Positions 30,111 to 40,909 are shown, counted from the stretch's first letter. The stretch is 64,000 bases of DNA from Buchnera aphidicola str. Ua (Uroleucon ambrosiae) (GCF_000225465.1 NC_017259.1:186001-250000), one strand, 5' to 3'. Program-made: numbers and translations. The notes: generated from the letters alone by a model not told the origin.

Positions 30111-31517
30111 ATGAATAATAAAATTCATGCAAAAGTAGTAGTTATTGGATCTGGTCCAGCAGGTTATTCTGCAGCTTTTCGTTGTGCAGATTTAGGTTTA
30201 GATACTATTTTAATAGAACGTTATAATACATTAGGAGGTGTTTGTTTAAACGTTGGTTGTATTCCTTCAAAAACTTTATTACATATAGCAAAAGTTATTA
30301 AAGAAGCAAAAGATTTGAATCAATCAGGCGTTTTTTTTAGTGAACCAGTCATTGATCTTAAAAAAATTAAAACTTGGAAAGAAAATATTATAAAGCAGTT
30401 AGCTAATGGTTTATCTCATATGAGGAAAAAAAGAAAAATAAGAATTTTTCAGGGAAATGCTATTTTTAATACTGATAAAAGTATTTTTGTTGTCAATGAA
30501 AAAGATAAATTAACAATTTTTTTTGATTATGCAATTATTGCTACAGGTTCTAAGCCTATTCAGATTTCTTCTATACCTAATGATGATATAAGAATTTGGG
30601 ATTCAAGTGATGCTTTATCATTAAAATATATACCTAATCGTTTTTTAATTATAGGCGCTGGTATTATTGGTTTAGAGATGGCTACAATATACAGTGCATT
30701 AGGTTCTAATGTTGATATTATTGATCGATTTAATCATTTTCTTCCTGCAGTAGATAAAGATATTTCTAATATATATATTAAATCTATCAATAATAAATTT
30801 AATTTAATGTTGAATACTCATATTGATAAAATTGAATTGGATCAATCTGGATTAATTGCTAATTTAATACAAGATGGTGGTGATCAAAAAAATATTTTTT
30901 ATGATGCTATATTAGTTGCAATTGGTAGAACTCCTAATATTAATGAATTAGGATTAGATAAAATTGGCTTGAAAATCAATAATTTTGGTTTTATTGAAGT
31001 AAATAATCAATTAAAAACAAATATACCTAATATTTACGCTATAGGTGATGTCACTGGTTTTCCTATGTTAGCTCATAAAGGCGTTCATGAAGGACATATT
31101 GCAGCAGAAGTCATTGCTGGAAATAAGCATTATTTTGAACCAAGAGTGATTCCATCAATAGCATATACTGAACCTGAAATTGCTTGGGTTGGATTAAATG
31201 AAGTGCAAGCTAAAAAAGAAAATATAGATTATGCAACGTCTATTTTTCCTTGGAGCGCATCAGGTAGAGCTATTGCTTCAAATTGTAGTACAGGTATGAC
31301 CAAATTAATTTTTAATAAAAATAATAATAAAATTATTGGAGGATCTATTGTAGGAACTAATGCTGGTGAGTTAATTGGAGAAATTGGACTTGCTATTGAA
31401 ATGGGATGCGATGCTGAAGATATTGCATTAACTATTCATGCTCATCCTACGTTATATGAATCTATTGGTTTATCTGCAGAAATTTTTCAAGGAACAGCAA
31501 CAGATGTATTAAATTAA
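30111..31517 (+). CDS. lpdA: Dihydrolipoyl dehydrogenase (E3)
   Basis: LpdA reoxidises the dihydrolipoyl groups of AceF (and of 2-oxoglutarate dehydrogenase if present) and passes electrons to NAD. The 468-residue product has the FAD motif VVIGSGPAGYSAA, the redox disulfide GGVCLNVGCIPSK, the NAD motif IIGAGIIGLEMA, the second FAD contact YAIGDV, and the catalytic His-Glu pair in HAHPTLYESI. It lies 59 bp after aceF and ends before a very long hairpin. Length and motifs match E. coli. Confidence 0.97.
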   Translation: MNNKIHAKVVVIGSGPAGYSAAFRCADLGLDTILIERYNTLGGVCLNVGCIPSKTLLHIAKVIKEAKDLNQSGVFFSEPVIDLKKIKTWKENIIKQLANGLSHMRKKRKIRIFQGNAIFNTDKSIFVVNEKDKLTIFFDYAIIATGSKPIQISSIPNDDIRIWDSSDALSLKYIPNRFLIIGAGIIGLEMATIYSALGSNVDIIDRFNHFLPAVDKDISNIYIKSINNKFNLMLNTHIDKIELDQSGLIANLIQDGGDQKNIFYDAILVAIGRTPNINELGLDKIGLKINNFGFIEVNNQLKTNIPNIYAIGDVTGFPMLAHKGVHEGHIAAEVIAGNKHYFEPRVIPSIAYTEPEIAWVGLNEVQAKKENIDYATSIFPWSASGRAIASNCSTGMTKLIFNKNNNKIIGGSIVGTNAGELIGEIGLAIEMGCDAEDIALTIHAHPTLYESIGLSAEIFQGTATDVLN

Positions 31518-31568
31518 AATATATAGTTATTAGTTTATTTATATATTTTAGCTTATTTATGGGTATTA

Positions 31569-31632
31569 TTTTTTAGAAAAAAGAAAAGATTATAGAAATT
31601 GAGCTTCTATAGTCTTTTCTTTTTCTAAAAAA
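31569..31632 (+). terminator. Long hairpin after lpdA (probable terminator of the PDH operon)
   Basis: A 29-base arm (31569-31597) and a 28-base arm (31605-31632) pair along their whole length with one bulged A and one G-U pair around a 7-base loop. It begins 52 bp after the lpdA stop. The arms start and end in T6/A6, so the structure has no free T tail on the plus strand beyond its own stem, but its length and position argue for a 3' end structure. Confidence 0.6.
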
Positions 31633-32395
31633 TCACTTTATATTTAATAATATTTTTTAAAATATTTTAAATATCATTAAAATATATACAACATTTGCTC
31701 ATATTTAATTAATCTTCATGATTGTATCATTTAATTTTATTTTAATTCATGAACTATTATTTACTGATAATATCTAAAAAAAATATTTGTTGTATGCTAT
31801 ATTAATAATTTTAATATTTTATTAAAAATTGAATATTATTCAAATAAATATTAATGCTATTTGAAATGTATTTTTTAAATATATGTTATTAGATATGATT
31901 TAATCTAAAAAAAAATAGAACAAAAAAATAATATTATTTAATTTTTTATTTTTATAAACTTCTATATATGTACATAATAATTTTGTGTTTTTAAGATAAT
32001 TATCTTGATAAAATATTTTATAATAATTAATCATTAATAATCAACGCAGTTAATAGAAAAATAGTTAATTAAATAATATTATATTTTAATTAATATAAAA
32101 AAATTGTTATTTAATGAATGATTAATTCTATCATAAAAAAGATGATATATAACGATGTACGTTTAATATATTAGATGCCATAATCTATATATTTTTTTTG
32201 AAATTTTTATATAAGCATAATATTTTGACAAAAAATATTATTGATAACTATAATATATTTTAGTTTTATTTGATGTTTTAAGATCAATAATGATATTCAT
32301 ATCTTTTATTTAATAAAATAGTTTTAAACTATTTTAATATAAAGAAAAAGAAAATATTAACATGCTATTTTTCATAAAACACATTAATATGATAT
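31633..32395. other. Gene-free stretch between lpdA and mtn
   Basis: This 763-bp stretch has no reading frame with recognisable homology on either strand and is very AT-rich. As I recall, speD and speE (spermidine synthesis) lie here in Buchnera of the pea aphid, so the gap is probably their eroded remnant. I could not align any part of it with SpeD or SpeE by eye. Confidence 0.45.
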
Positions 32396-33091
32396 CTATG
32401 TTATTATTATATTTTCTAAAATATATTTAACAAATATATAAGAATTCAAAGATGCAATAGATATATTTTTTTTAAAATTATCTGTAGCATCTTCATTAGA
32501 TAAATCAGATATTGATTTAACTATAATAAGAGGAATATTAAATTTATAGCAAACTTGAGCTATAGCTGCTGATTCCATATCTACTGCTATTGCAGACGGG
32601 AATTTACTTTTTAAAATATTTATACACGTATTATTTTGAATGAATGAATCACCAGTAATTATAAGTCCTGTTTTAAATATTAATTTTTTTCTCAAATTTT
32701 TTTCTTGAAAAAATTTATTTAATTTTTTATTAATTTTGAATTGTTTTGGATATGTAGGTATTTGTCCATAAGCATAATTAAAATTTGTTAAATCTACATC
32801 ATAATAACAAACGGTTTTAGGAAGAATAATCTCACCAATTTTTAATGATGATTCTAAACTTCCAGCTGAACCACTATTAATAATAATATCTAGTTGATAT
32901 AAATTAATAAGTATCATAGTAGCTATACTAGCAGCAACTTTTCCAATTCCTGATTGTATTAAATAAATATTATGTTTTTTAAATTTGCCTATATAAATTA
33001 TATAATTCTGAACATGTTTTTGATTTAAACATATAATGCGTTTAAATCTTTTTATTTCTTCTTTTATAGCACCAATAATTCCAATTTTCAT
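32396..33091 (-). CDS. mtn: 5'-methylthioadenosine/S-adenosylhomocysteine nucleosidase
   Basis: Mtn (Pfs, MtnN) cleaves adenine from methylthioadenosine, S-adenosylhomocysteine and 5'-deoxyadenosine, relieving inhibition of SAM-dependent enzymes. The 231-residue product opens KIGIIGAIKEEIKRF, with catalytic Glu12 in the E. coli numbering, and has SGIGKVAASIAT, INSGSAGSLESSLKIGEII, VDMESAAIAQVC and the catalytic aspartate in SISDLSNEDA. If speDE are gone, methylthioadenosine from spermidine synthesis would no longer be the main substrate; S-adenosylhomocysteine and deoxyadenosine remain. It follows erpA on the same strand after 72 bp. Confidence 0.95.
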   Translation of the reverse strand: MKIGIIGAIKEEIKRFKRIICLNQKHVQNYIIYIGKFKKHNIYLIQSGIGKVAASIATMILINLYQLDIIINSGSAGSLESSLKIGEIILPKTVCYYDVDLTNFNYAYGQIPTYPKQFKINKKLNKFFQEKNLRKKLIFKTGLIITGDSFIQNNTCINILKSKFPSAIAVDMESAAIAQVCYKFNIPLIIVKSISDLSNEDATDNFKKNISIASLNSYIFVKYILENIIIT

Positions 33092-33163
33092 GTGAATAAA
33101 GTTATATTTTATTATTAAAAAACTATTAAAGATATATTAAAAGTATATTACATATGTTTTTTA

Positions 33164-33508
33164 TTAAATTCCAAATGATGCACCACAGCTACATGTAGTT
33201 TTTGCATTTGGATTAAAAACAATAAATTTAGAACCTTCTAAATTTTCTAAATAATCTATTTTCCCGCCATGTAAATATTGTAAACTAATGGGATCAATAA
33301 TTAATGATACATCTGATTGTGTAATAATAATATCATCTTTATTTTTTAATGTATCAAAAATAAATTGATATTGAAATCCACTGCATCCTCCACCGTTTAT
33401 ATAAATTCTTAGTTTTAAATGATAATTATTTTTAATTTCCATAATATTTTTTAATTTTTTAATTGCTTTTTCTGTAAGTTCTAAGTATTTTTCAGAAAAT
33501 ATTTTCAT
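33164..33508 (-). CDS. erpA: Iron-sulfur cluster insertion protein ErpA
   Basis: ErpA is an A-type carrier that delivers Fe-S clusters to targets such as IspG. The 114-residue product has the three conserved cysteines: [11 protein letters not shown] and the C-terminal [10 protein letters not shown]. Length matches E. coli ErpA (114). It probably works with the GrxD encoded at 7265-7600. It starts about 95 bp after a GC-rich hairpin that separates it from ftsZ, and is followed by mtn on the same strand. Confidence 0.95.
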   Translation of the reverse strand: MKIFSEKYLELTEKAIKKLKNIMEIKNNYHLKLRIYINGGGCSGFQYQFIFDTLKNKDDIIITQSDVSLIIDPISLQYLHGGKIDYLENLEGSKFIVFNPNAKTTCSCGASFGI

Positions 33509-33603
33509 TTTTCAATGCTCTCAAAATATTTTTATATATTAATGATAATATATTATATAATAGTTACTTATGTTATATAAAATATTTTTAATCTATAAAA
33601 TAT

Positions 33604-33642
33604 CCGTGCGCCGATAGATGATCTAGTCTTTATTGGCGCCGG
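33604..33642. other. GC-rich hairpin between ftsZ and erpA
   Basis: CCG-T-GCGCCGATA (33604-33616) pairs with TATTGGCGC-CGG (33631-33642): 12 base pairs with one bulged T and one G-U pair on the plus strand (an A/C mismatch on the minus strand), with a 14-base loop. It is one of the most GC-rich spots in the window, 76 bp past the ftsZ stop. There is no T tract on either side. It may end or stabilise the ftsZ mRNA or act in the erpA leader. Confidence 0.45.
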
Positions 33643-33717
33643 CTGTTATTAAAAAATAATATTATTAATCAGTATTGAATTCAATATTTTTAAAAAATAT
33701 TTATAATTATAAAAAAT

Positions 33718-34869
33718 TTAATCTGATTTTTTTCGAAGAAAAGATGGAATATCTAAATATTCTGGTTCTTGAATAATTTTATTTTCTGAGTGTTTTAATT
33801 CTTTTTTAATATTTTTTTTCTTTTTTGATGGAGACAGGTTTAAATATTGATAACGATAATCCATAAGTACTTCTCTAGAAGATTTATTTTTTATTTGATT
33901 AAGGTCTACATTTTTTTCCATACCAATTCCAGTGGCTACAACGGTGACACGAAGAGTATCATTCATATCAGGATCTAGAGAAGTACCGATTACGACTGTT
34001 GCATTATCTGAAGCAAATGATCTAATCGTATTTCCTACTGTTTCAAATTCATCTAATTTTAAATCAAAACCAGCTGTAATATTTACCAATACACCACGAG
34101 CACCAGATAAATCAATATCTTCTAATAAAGGACTAGATATAGCGATTTCTGAAGCTTCTTCTGCACGATTATCTCCAGAAGATATTCCAGTTCCCATCAT
34201 AGCATAGCCCATTTCCATCATAACAGTACGTACATCAGCAAAATCTACATTCATTAATCCAGGTCTTGTAATTAATTCAGCAATACCTTGAACAGCACCT
34301 TTTAAGACATTGTTAGCGGCACTGAAAGCATCAAGTAAAGATATCCCCCGATTTAAAACTTTTAATAGTTTATCATTAGGAATAGTAATTAAAGAATCTA
34401 CATATTTTGATAATTCAACTACTCCTTGTTCTGCTACAATCATTCGTTTTTTTCCTTCAAAATTAAAAGGTTTTGTTACAACTGCAACAGTTAAAATTCC
34501 TAATTCTTTTGCTATTTCTGCCACTACAGGAGCCGCTCCAGTACCAGTTCCTCCTCCCATTCCAGCCGCAATAAATACCATATCGGAACCATCTAAAGCA
34601 GATTTCAATAGTTCTTTATCTTCTTCTGCTGATGTACGTCCAATTTCTGGATTAGCTCCAGCACCTAATCCTTTAGTAACATTATTACCTATTTGTATAG
34701 TTTGTTCTACTGCTACTTTGCTTAATGCTTGTGCATCTGTATTAACAGCAAAAAATTCTACTCCTTCAATTCGTTCTCTGACCATATGTTCTACTGCATT
34801 TCCACCACCACCTCCAACTCCAATTACTTTAATGATTGCATTGTTACTTAATTCTGTAGCTTCAAACAT
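33718..34869 (-). CDS. ftsZ: Cell division GTPase FtsZ
   Basis: FtsZ is the tubulin-like GTPase that forms the division ring. The 383-residue product has the G-box [12 protein letters not shown] (about 105), the N-terminal [16 protein letters not shown], the synergy loop around [11 protein letters not shown], and the C-terminal peptide [11 protein letters not shown] that binds FtsA (E. coli DIPAFLRKQAD). Motifs and length match E. coli (383). It is the last gene of the dcw cluster, 54 bp after ftsA. lpxC, which follows it in E. coli, is absent, as expected if lipid A is not made. Confidence 0.98.
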   Translation of the reverse strand: MFEATELSNNAIIKVIGVGGGGGNAVEHMVRERIEGVEFFAVNTDAQALSKVAVEQTIQIGNNVTKGLGAGANPEIGRTSAEEDKELLKSALDGSDMVFIAAGMGGGTGTGAAPVVAEIAKELGILTVAVVTKPFNFEGKKRMIVAEQGVVELSKYVDSLITIPNDKLLKVLNRGISLLDAFSAANNVLKGAVQGIAELITRPGLMNVDFADVRTVMMEMGYAMMGTGISSGDNRAEEASEIAISSPLLEDIDLSGARGVLVNITAGFDLKLDEFETVGNTIRSFASDNATVVIGTSLDPDMNDTLRVTVVATGIGMEKNVDLNQIKNKSSREVLMDYRYQYLNLSPSKKKKNIKKELKHSENKIIQEPEYLDIPSFLRKKSD

Positions 34870-34923
34870 AATGTTTTTCCATTATATATCTATATTTTTA
34901 TAAAATTTTGAGTACGCTATATT

Positions 34924-36180
34924 TTAAAATTCTTTTGTTAACCAAAAATTAATTTTTTTAAAAAATTTTTCAATAAAAGAATTGTTGTTTTGTTTTTCAT
35001 TATTATGCTTGTAAAATTCTTTACTATAATGTAATAAACCAGCTACTGTTGCATAATGTGGTTTCATGATATTCTCTATTAATCCTGAAATATTTAAAGG
35101 TGTAGCAATTCTTACTTTTTTATTAAAAACTTTTTCTGCACATTCAGTTAAACATGCAATATTCGATCCGCCTCCAGTCAGTACTATACCACTTAATAAT
35201 TCATATTTTTTTCCTTTTTTATATAACTTTTTTTGTATGTTTAGAATTTTATCTTTGATTAAAGATAATAATTCAACATATCTTGACTCAATGACTTCTA
35301 TTAATTCATCTTGCTGTAAAATTTTTTGAAAATTACTATGTATATTGGAAAAATCAATATTTTTTGAAGATTCTAAAGATGATTTTATTGCAGCACCATA
35401 TTCAATTTTCATAATTTCTGCATCATGATGAGACATGCTAAAAGCATATGAAATATCATTAGTCACAATGTTTCCAGCATATGGAATTACTTGACTGTGT
35501 TGAACAAAACCATCAATATAAATATTAAAATCTATTGTTCCTCCACCTATATCAATCATGCATACACCAAGTTTACATTCTTCTTCAGTTAACACTGCTT
35601 TACTTGAAGCAAGACCTGAAAAAATAAGTTGATTAACTTTTAAGTCACATTTTTCTACAGCTTTAATAATATTTTTTGTGATATTTTGATGACAAGTAAT
35701 TAAATGAACCTTTACTTGCATACGTACTCCAGATAAACCTAATGGATTCTTTATACCAGATTGTTGATCAATTGAATATTCTTGTGGTATGACATGTAAG
35801 ATATGATGTTCATTTAAAATTTGTACAGATTTTGCAATATGTATTACATTTTCTAAATCTTCTTTTGTCACTTCTTCTTCTGAAATTGGAACTATTCCTA
35901 TTTCATTTTGACAATTGATATGTTCGTTAGATATAGATAAATATACAGAAGTAATATGGCAGTCTGCCATGGTTTCAGCTTTTTTGATAGATTCTTGTAT
36001 GCATATAACTATTGCATCTAAATTATTAATTCTTCCTTTATCTATTCCTTTAGATAAACAAGTTCCAAATCCAATAATTTTAATTGTTTCGTCCGGTAAT
36101 ATTTCTCCAACTAAAGTGACTACTTTAGTAGTACCTATTTCTAATCCAACTACTAATTTTTTATCTTGTGATATGATCAT
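34924..36180 (-). CDS. ftsA: Cell division protein FtsA
   Basis: FtsA is the actin-like ATPase that anchors FtsZ to the membrane. The 418-residue product has the phosphate-1 motif VVGLEIGTTKVVTLVGE, phosphate-2 CMIDIGGGTIDFNIY and the adenosine motif SGIVLTGGGSNIACL. The C-terminal segment EKFFKKINFWLTKEF is a likely amphipathic membrane-targeting helix (E. coli ends RLNSWLRKEF). It lies between ddlB and ftsZ; ftsQ, which comes before it in E. coli, is missing. Confidence 0.97.
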   Translation of the reverse strand: MIISQDKKLVVGLEIGTTKVVTLVGEILPDETIKIIGFGTCLSKGIDKGRINNLDAIVICIQESIKKAETMADCHITSVYLSISNEHINCQNEIGIVPISEEEVTKEDLENVIHIAKSVQILNEHHILHVIPQEYSIDQQSGIKNPLGLSGVRMQVKVHLITCHQNITKNIIKAVEKCDLKVNQLIFSGLASSKAVLTEEECKLGVCMIDIGGGTIDFNIYIDGFVQHSQVIPYAGNIVTNDISYAFSMSHHDAEIMKIEYGAAIKSSLESSKNIDFSNIHSNFQKILQQDELIEVIESRYVELLSLIKDKILNIQKKLYKKGKKYELLSGIVLTGGGSNIACLTECAEKVFNKKVRIATPLNISGLIENIMKPHYATVAGLLHYSKEFYKHNNEKQNNNSFIEKFFKKINFWLTKEF

Positions 36181-36205
36181 TATTTCTTGACCTGTACTTT
36201 TTTGA

Positions 36206-36222
36206 TTTTTTTTTTTTTTTTT
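36206..36222 (-). repeat. 17-base A/T homopolymer in the ddlB-ftsA gap
   Basis: Seventeen T on the plus strand (A on the transcribed minus strand) lie in the 97-bp spacer that replaces ftsQ. It is flanked by TTTGATTTT on one side and a TCAAAA sequence on the other, so part of it can fold back. It is the longest homopolymer I noticed in the window. Confidence 0.8.
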
Positions 36223-36277
36223 AAAATCAAACTATTTTTTTTAAATATTTATACTATATTGAATCAACATTTTTATA

Positions 36278-37207
36278 TTAAACATATTTTTCGTTCATTT
36301 TTAAAATTAATAATACTAATTCATCGAATGACATCCCTGCTGCTTTTGCAGACATTGGAGTTAAACTGCGATTCGTCATTCCAGGTATAGTATTTATTTC
36401 TAATAACCAAAACTGATCTTTATTGTCTAATATAAAATCTATTCTTCCACAACCACAGCATTCCAATGTATTCCAAGCTAAAAGTGCTATTTCTTTTAAT
36501 TTTTTTTCTTGAATTGGATTTAATCCACTTGGACATACATATTGAGTAGAAGGACATACATATTTAGCATTATAATCATAAAATGCATTTTTAGTAGAAA
36601 TATGAACAATAGGTAAAACAGTTTGACCTAAAATAGATACAGTATATTCTTTTCCTTTTATAAATTTTTCAATCAAAATATTATCATCATAATTAAATGT
36701 CTTGTTAATAGCTTCATAAAGTTTTGTCACAGAAGAAATAACTGTGATACCTATACTAGAACCGTGTTTATTCGGTTTAATTATGATTGGAAATCCTAAT
36801 TTTAATGTTTGTTTTTCTATAGTAGAATAAATAGAATCAATATTTTTTTTTTTTGAAAGATAAATATCAGGTGCTGTTAAAAGACCACGAGATTTCCATA
36901 ATAATTTAGTTCTAAATTTATCTATAGAAATTGAAGAGGCCATAATTCCGCTACCCGTATAAGATATATTTAAATACTGAAGAAATCCTTGTATACTACC
37001 ATCTTCTCCGCCTTTTCCATGTAATGCAATATATGCTTGATTAAATCCATTTTGTTTTAATTCTGTCATAGAATAATCACGTGTATCAATAGGATAAGCA
37101 TTTAGTTTTGATTTTAATAAACTATCAAGAATTGCATATCCTGATTTAATAGAAATATTTCTTTCAGAAGATGTTCCACCTAATAAAACTGCTATTTTTT
37201 TATTCAT
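36278..37207 (-). CDS. ddlB: D-alanine--D-alanine ligase
   Basis: DdlB joins two D-alanines with ATP for the peptidoglycan stem peptide. The 309-residue ATP-grasp protein opens [20 protein letters not shown], has [17 protein letters not shown], the ATP-binding [10 protein letters not shown] and [15 protein letters not shown], and the metal-binding [18 protein letters not shown]. All motifs match E. coli DdlB (306). A 12-A run (36843-36854) encodes SKKKN in frame and is a potential slippage site. It overlaps murC by 4 bp (ATGA). Confidence 0.97.
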   Translation of the reverse strand: MNKKIAVLLGGTSSERNISIKSGYAILDSLLKSKLNAYPIDTRDYSMTELKQNGFNQAYIALHGKGGEDGSIQGFLQYLNISYTGSGIMASSISIDKFRTKLLWKSRGLLTAPDIYLSKKKNIDSIYSTIEKQTLKLGFPIIIKPNKHGSSIGITVISSVTKLYEAINKTFNYDDNILIEKFIKGKEYTVSILGQTVLPIVHISTKNAFYDYNAKYVCPSTQYVCPSGLNPIQEKKLKEIALLAWNTLECCGCGRIDFILDNKDQFWLLEINTIPGMTNRSLTPMSAKAAGMSFDELVLLILKMNEKYV

Positions 37208-38658
37208 ATTATCACTTTTTGTATTTTATTGATTAATTGTTTTTTTATTATATGATCTATATTGCCAGCACCTTGTATTAAAATAATATCATTTCCATTT
37301 AATCTAGGAACAAGAGTATCTAATATAAGATTATGATCATTAATTAAATTAATATAGTTTTTTTTAAATTTTTTAATATCACTATAAATTGAAAAACTAT
37401 CTGCTCCAAAAATATATTTTTCATTTGCAGGATATACATTTAATATTAATAAAAAATCAACTATACATAAAGTTTTAATAAAATCATAATATAGATTATG
37501 CGTTCTTGTGTAGCGATGTGGTTGAAATATCATAATTAAGTTCTTATTTGGCCAGCTAATTCTAATTGTCTTAATAGTTTCTGATAATTCTGTAGGATGG
37601 TGTCCATAATCATCGATTAAGATAGTACTGTTATTTTTTTTTGTGTTGTTCTTGATTAAATATCTTCCTAAAAATTCAAATCTTCTACAAGTTCCTTTAA
37701 AATTTTTTAAAGATAAAATGATACTATCATGTTCTATGTTTTCATTAATTGCTAAGACAATAGCAGCTGTAGCATTTAATGCATTATGTTTTCCTGGAAT
37801 GTTTAATGTAATATTTAATTTAGTTTTATTATGTATAATTAATTGAAAATTTGAAACAAAATTATTTTGTTTATAAAAACAGATACGAAAATCTGCTTGT
37901 AGATTAAATCCATATGTTAATATTTTGCATTTTATATCAGGCAACATATTATAAATAGCATCATTATCTATACATACAATAGCAGTTCCATATAATGGTA
38001 TTTTTTTTAAAAAAGTTAAAAATGTTTGCTTTAATTTTATCAAATTATTATCATAATAGTCCATATGATCAGGTTCAATATTAGTTATAATTCCTATTTT
38101 TGGATTTAACAATACAAATGAACCATCACTTTCATCTGCTTCTGCGATTAAATAATTAGAATGTCCTAATCTTGCATGAGAATTAATCGATTTTATTAAA
38201 CCACCATTGACAATAGTTGGATCTAAACCATTCTCGATAAAAATATCTGAAATTATTGATGTTGTAGTAGTTTTACCGTGTGTACCAGCAATTGCTATTC
38301 CAAATTTAAATTGCATTAATATTTTTAACATGTGTGCTCTTGATAATATCGGAATATTATTTTTTTTAGCACTAATAATTTCTTTATTATTTGATAAAAT
38401 AGCGCTGGATTTAATAATAAAATCAATATTTATAACATTTTTTTCAGAATGTTGAAAATATATTGTTGCTCCTAAATTAATCAATTTTTTTGTCATGTGA
38501 TTTTTTAATAAATCAGAACCACTAATTTTATATCCTAACTGTAATAAAATTAAAGCAAGTCCTGACATTCCTGCGCCACTAATACCAATAAAATGAATTT
38601 TTTTTTTTATTTTATTATTTACAAAAAAATTTATATCTTTTATATTTTTTATATTCAT
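37204..38658 (-). CDS. murC: UDP-N-acetylmuramate--L-alanine ligase
   Basis: MurC adds L-alanine to UDP-MurNAc, the first amino acid of the stem. The 484-residue product has the N-terminal [21 protein letters not shown], the ATP loop [27 protein letters not shown], and [10 protein letters not shown] in the C-terminal domain. Length is close to E. coli (491). An 11-A run (38598-38608) near the N-terminus encodes IKKKI in frame. It overlaps both murG and ddlB by 4 bp, so translation is probably coupled. Confidence 0.97.
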   Translation of the reverse strand: MNIKNIKDINFFVNNKIKKKIHFIGISGAGMSGLALILLQLGYKISGSDLLKNHMTKKLINLGATIYFQHSEKNVINIDFIIKSSAILSNNKEIISAKKNNIPILSRAHMLKILMQFKFGIAIAGTHGKTTTTSIISDIFIENGLDPTIVNGGLIKSINSHARLGHSNYLIAEADESDGSFVLLNPKIGIITNIEPDHMDYYDNNLIKLKQTFLTFLKKIPLYGTAIVCIDNDAIYNMLPDIKCKILTYGFNLQADFRICFYKQNNFVSNFQLIIHNKTKLNITLNIPGKHNALNATAAIVLAINENIEHDSIILSLKNFKGTCRRFEFLGRYLIKNNTKKNNSTILIDDYGHHPTELSETIKTIRISWPNKNLIMIFQPHRYTRTHNLYYDFIKTLCIVDFLLILNVYPANEKYIFGADSFSIYSDIKKFKKNYINLINDHNLILDTLVPRLNGNDIILIQGAGNIDHIIKKQLINKIQKVII

Positions 38659-39719
38659 GTTTTTTTATATATATCATTAATTATATTAAAAATATTTTTT
38701 GTTGTATTACGAACACCTAAAGACAAAGCTTTTTCTGCCATTATTAAAAGTTTATTTCTATTTAATGAGTTGAGTATATTAAATATTGATACAGTATTAA
38801 AATTTGATTGATCAATTATTTGCGCAGCTCCAATTGCTTCTAAATCTTCTGCATTTCGATGTTGTTGTTTGTCTTTATGTGGATAAGGTATAAATATAGC
38901 AGCTAATCCTACTATAGATATTTCGCTAACAGTTAATGCTCCAGAACGACAAATAATTATATCTGCCCATGCATAAGCAGAAGCTATATTTTTTATAAAA
39001 CAAGTAATAAAATATTCATTTAATCCAAATTTTTTATATTTTTTTTTAGTTTGTTCTAATTCATTATTTCCTGTTTGATGCCAAATAATAATTTTTTCTT
39101 TTAGTAAAAAAAATACTTCTGGTAAAATATGATTTAAAATTGATGATCCTTTACTACCACCAATAACTAATATTCTTAAAAGACCTTTTCTATTTTTAAA
39201 ACGTTTAATAGGAGTTGGAACTTTTATGATACTTTCACAAACTGGATTTCCTACTACTATTGCATTTTTTAAAGTTCCAGGATGTGCTTGTATATTTTTT
39301 GTGGATACTTTAGATAACCAATAATTAGTAATACCTGAAATTTTGTTTTGTTCATGTATGATAAGAGGGATATTAGATTTCCAAGCAGCTATTCCTCCTG
39401 GACCTGATACATACCCTCCCATTCCTAAAATAATATTTGGTGACCAATTTTTTATGATTTTCTTAACACAATAATAAGCACGTAATATATATATTGGTGA
39501 ACAAATTAAATTTTTTAAGTTAGCATTACGTAGTCCTTTAATTTCTATAAAATGAATTTTGATACCATATTTTGGTATAATTTCAGATTCTATACTATTT
39601 TTTGTTCCTATCCAATTTACGTGCCATCCTTTTTTAATTAAATAACGTGCTATAGTTAGTCCTGGAAAAACATGACCACCACTACCTCCAGCCATAATTA
39701 TTATTTTTTTATCAATCAT
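38655..39719 (-). CDS. murG: UDP-GlcNAc:undecaprenyl-pyrophosphoryl-MurNAc-pentapeptide GlcNAc transferase
   Basis: MurG adds GlcNAc to lipid I to make lipid II on the inner face of the membrane. The 354-residue GT-B protein has the glycine-rich loop [38 protein letters not shown], and the donor-binding block [23 protein letters not shown] followed by [10 protein letters not shown]. All match E. coli (355). It overlaps ftsW and murC by 4 bp on each side. Confidence 0.97.
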   Translation of the reverse strand: MIDKKIIIMAGGSGGHVFPGLTIARYLIKKGWHVNWIGTKNSIESEIIPKYGIKIHFIEIKGLRNANLKNLICSPIYILRAYYCVKKIIKNWSPNIILGMGGYVSGPGGIAAWKSNIPLIIHEQNKISGITNYWLSKVSTKNIQAHPGTLKNAIVVGNPVCESIIKVPTPIKRFKNRKGLLRILVIGGSKGSSILNHILPEVFFLLKEKIIIWHQTGNNELEQTKKKYKKFGLNEYFITCFIKNIASAYAWADIIICRSGALTVSEISIVGLAAIFIPYPHKDKQQHRNAEDLEAIGAAQIIDQSNFNTVSIFNILNSLNRNKLLIMAEKALSLGVRNTTKNIFNIINDIYKKT

Positions 39720-40909
39720 TTCGATCCTCTAGGAAAAGCTTGTGATGTTCTCAATCTTCGTTCAAAATCAATGCGTAGTAGAAAAAAAATAGCTATTGAA
39801 TTAATAATTAAACTAGAGCCTCCGTAACTAATAAATGGTAATGTGAGTCCTTTAGTCGGTAAAATACCAGTAACAGCACTAATATTAATCAATGTTTGCA
39901 AACTAAACCAAATACCAATTGAAGAGGCTAAAAAGCCTGCGAAAATTTGTTTTATTTCTAAAGATTTTTGTCCAATATATAAAGCACGAAAAGAAATAAT
40001 AAAAATAATAAGTAATATGAAACAAGAACCAATACAACCTAATTCTTCACCTATAATAGAAAATATAAAATCACTATGCGAATCCGGTAAATAATTTAAT
40101 TTTTGTATTGAGTTACCTAATCCTTCTCCTAAAAAATTTCCTCGACCTAACGCAATTAATGATTGTGTTAATTGATATCCATTTCCAAATGGATCTTCCC
40201 AAGGATTCCAAAAAGATAAAACTCTTTTAATGCGATAAGGTTCTAATAATATTAATATAATAATTGTTAAGATACTGATAATAATAATAAATAAAAATTG
40301 TCCTATTTTAACTCCAGAAAGAAACAATACTGATATAGTAGTAAATACAATAACAATAGCGGTTCCCAAATCAGGTTCTGCTAAAAGAAGTATAGATTCT
40401 AGAATAACAATACTCATTGGCTTAAAAAAACTCCAAAAATTATTACGTACTTCATAATATTTTCGTGATAAATAACTAGATACATAACAAAAAGAAGCAA
40501 TTTTACATATTTCAGATGGCTGTATATGTACAAAACCTATATTGATCCATCGAAATGATCCATGTATTGTATTACTAGTTAACAAAACAAAAATAAGTAA
40601 TAATATTGAAATCATAAGTATAAAATTACTATTTTTTTGCCAAAAATTTATTGGAGTGCGTAAAATAATAAAAGATAATAAAAATATTAAAAAAAAATAA
40701 AAAATTTCTCTTTTAATAAAAAAAAATGAAGTATGATATATATTTTGACTTATAGGAATAGATGTAGAAATAACCATAACAAATCCAATAGAACATAAAC
40801 TCAATGTTAACCATAATAATATACGGTCATATAATATTATATAAGATGTTTCTTTATGATGTGTTTGTGATATATTTTGTTCATTCTTTATTTTTTTTTT
40901 AGATTGCAT
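39716..40909 (-). CDS. ftsW: Septal peptidoglycan glycosyltransferase FtsW (SEDS family)
   Basis: FtsW polymerises septal peptidoglycan with FtsI. The 397-residue membrane protein has about ten hydrophobic segments, the first near residues 30-50 (WLTLSLCSIGFVMVIST). Conserved SEDS features include the loop IGFVHIQPSEICKIA, LLLAEPDLGTAIV with the essential aspartate, PFGNGYQLTQSLIALGRG, LPDSHSDFIFSIIGEE, and GILPTKGLTLPFISYGGSS. It starts within the murD stop (TAATG) and overlaps murG by 4 bp. Confidence 0.97.
   Translation of the reverse strand: MQSKKKIKNEQNISQTHHKETSYIILYDRILLWLTLSLCSIGFVMVISTSIPISQNIYHTSFFFIKREIFYFFLIFLLSFIILRTPINFWQKNSNFILMISILLLIFVLLTSNTIHGSFRWINIGFVHIQPSEICKIASFCYVSSYLSRKYYEVRNNFWSFFKPMSIVILESILLLAEPDLGTAIVIVFTTISVLFLSGVKIGQFLFIIIISILTIIILILLEPYRIKRVLSFWNPWEDPFGNGYQLTQSLIALGRGNFLGEGLGNSIQKLNYLPDSHSDFIFSIIGEELGCIGSCFILLIIFIISFRALYIGQKSLEIKQIFAGFLASSIGIWFSLQTLINISAVTGILPTKGLTLPFISYGGSSLIINSIAIFFLLRIDFERRLRTSQAFPRGSK

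Noticed and set aside
34310..34903. A 197-codon open frame antisense to ftsZ
   Set aside because: It is the mirror of a highly conserved gene in another frame, has no ribosome-binding site or family resemblance, and is biased by FtsZ codon use.
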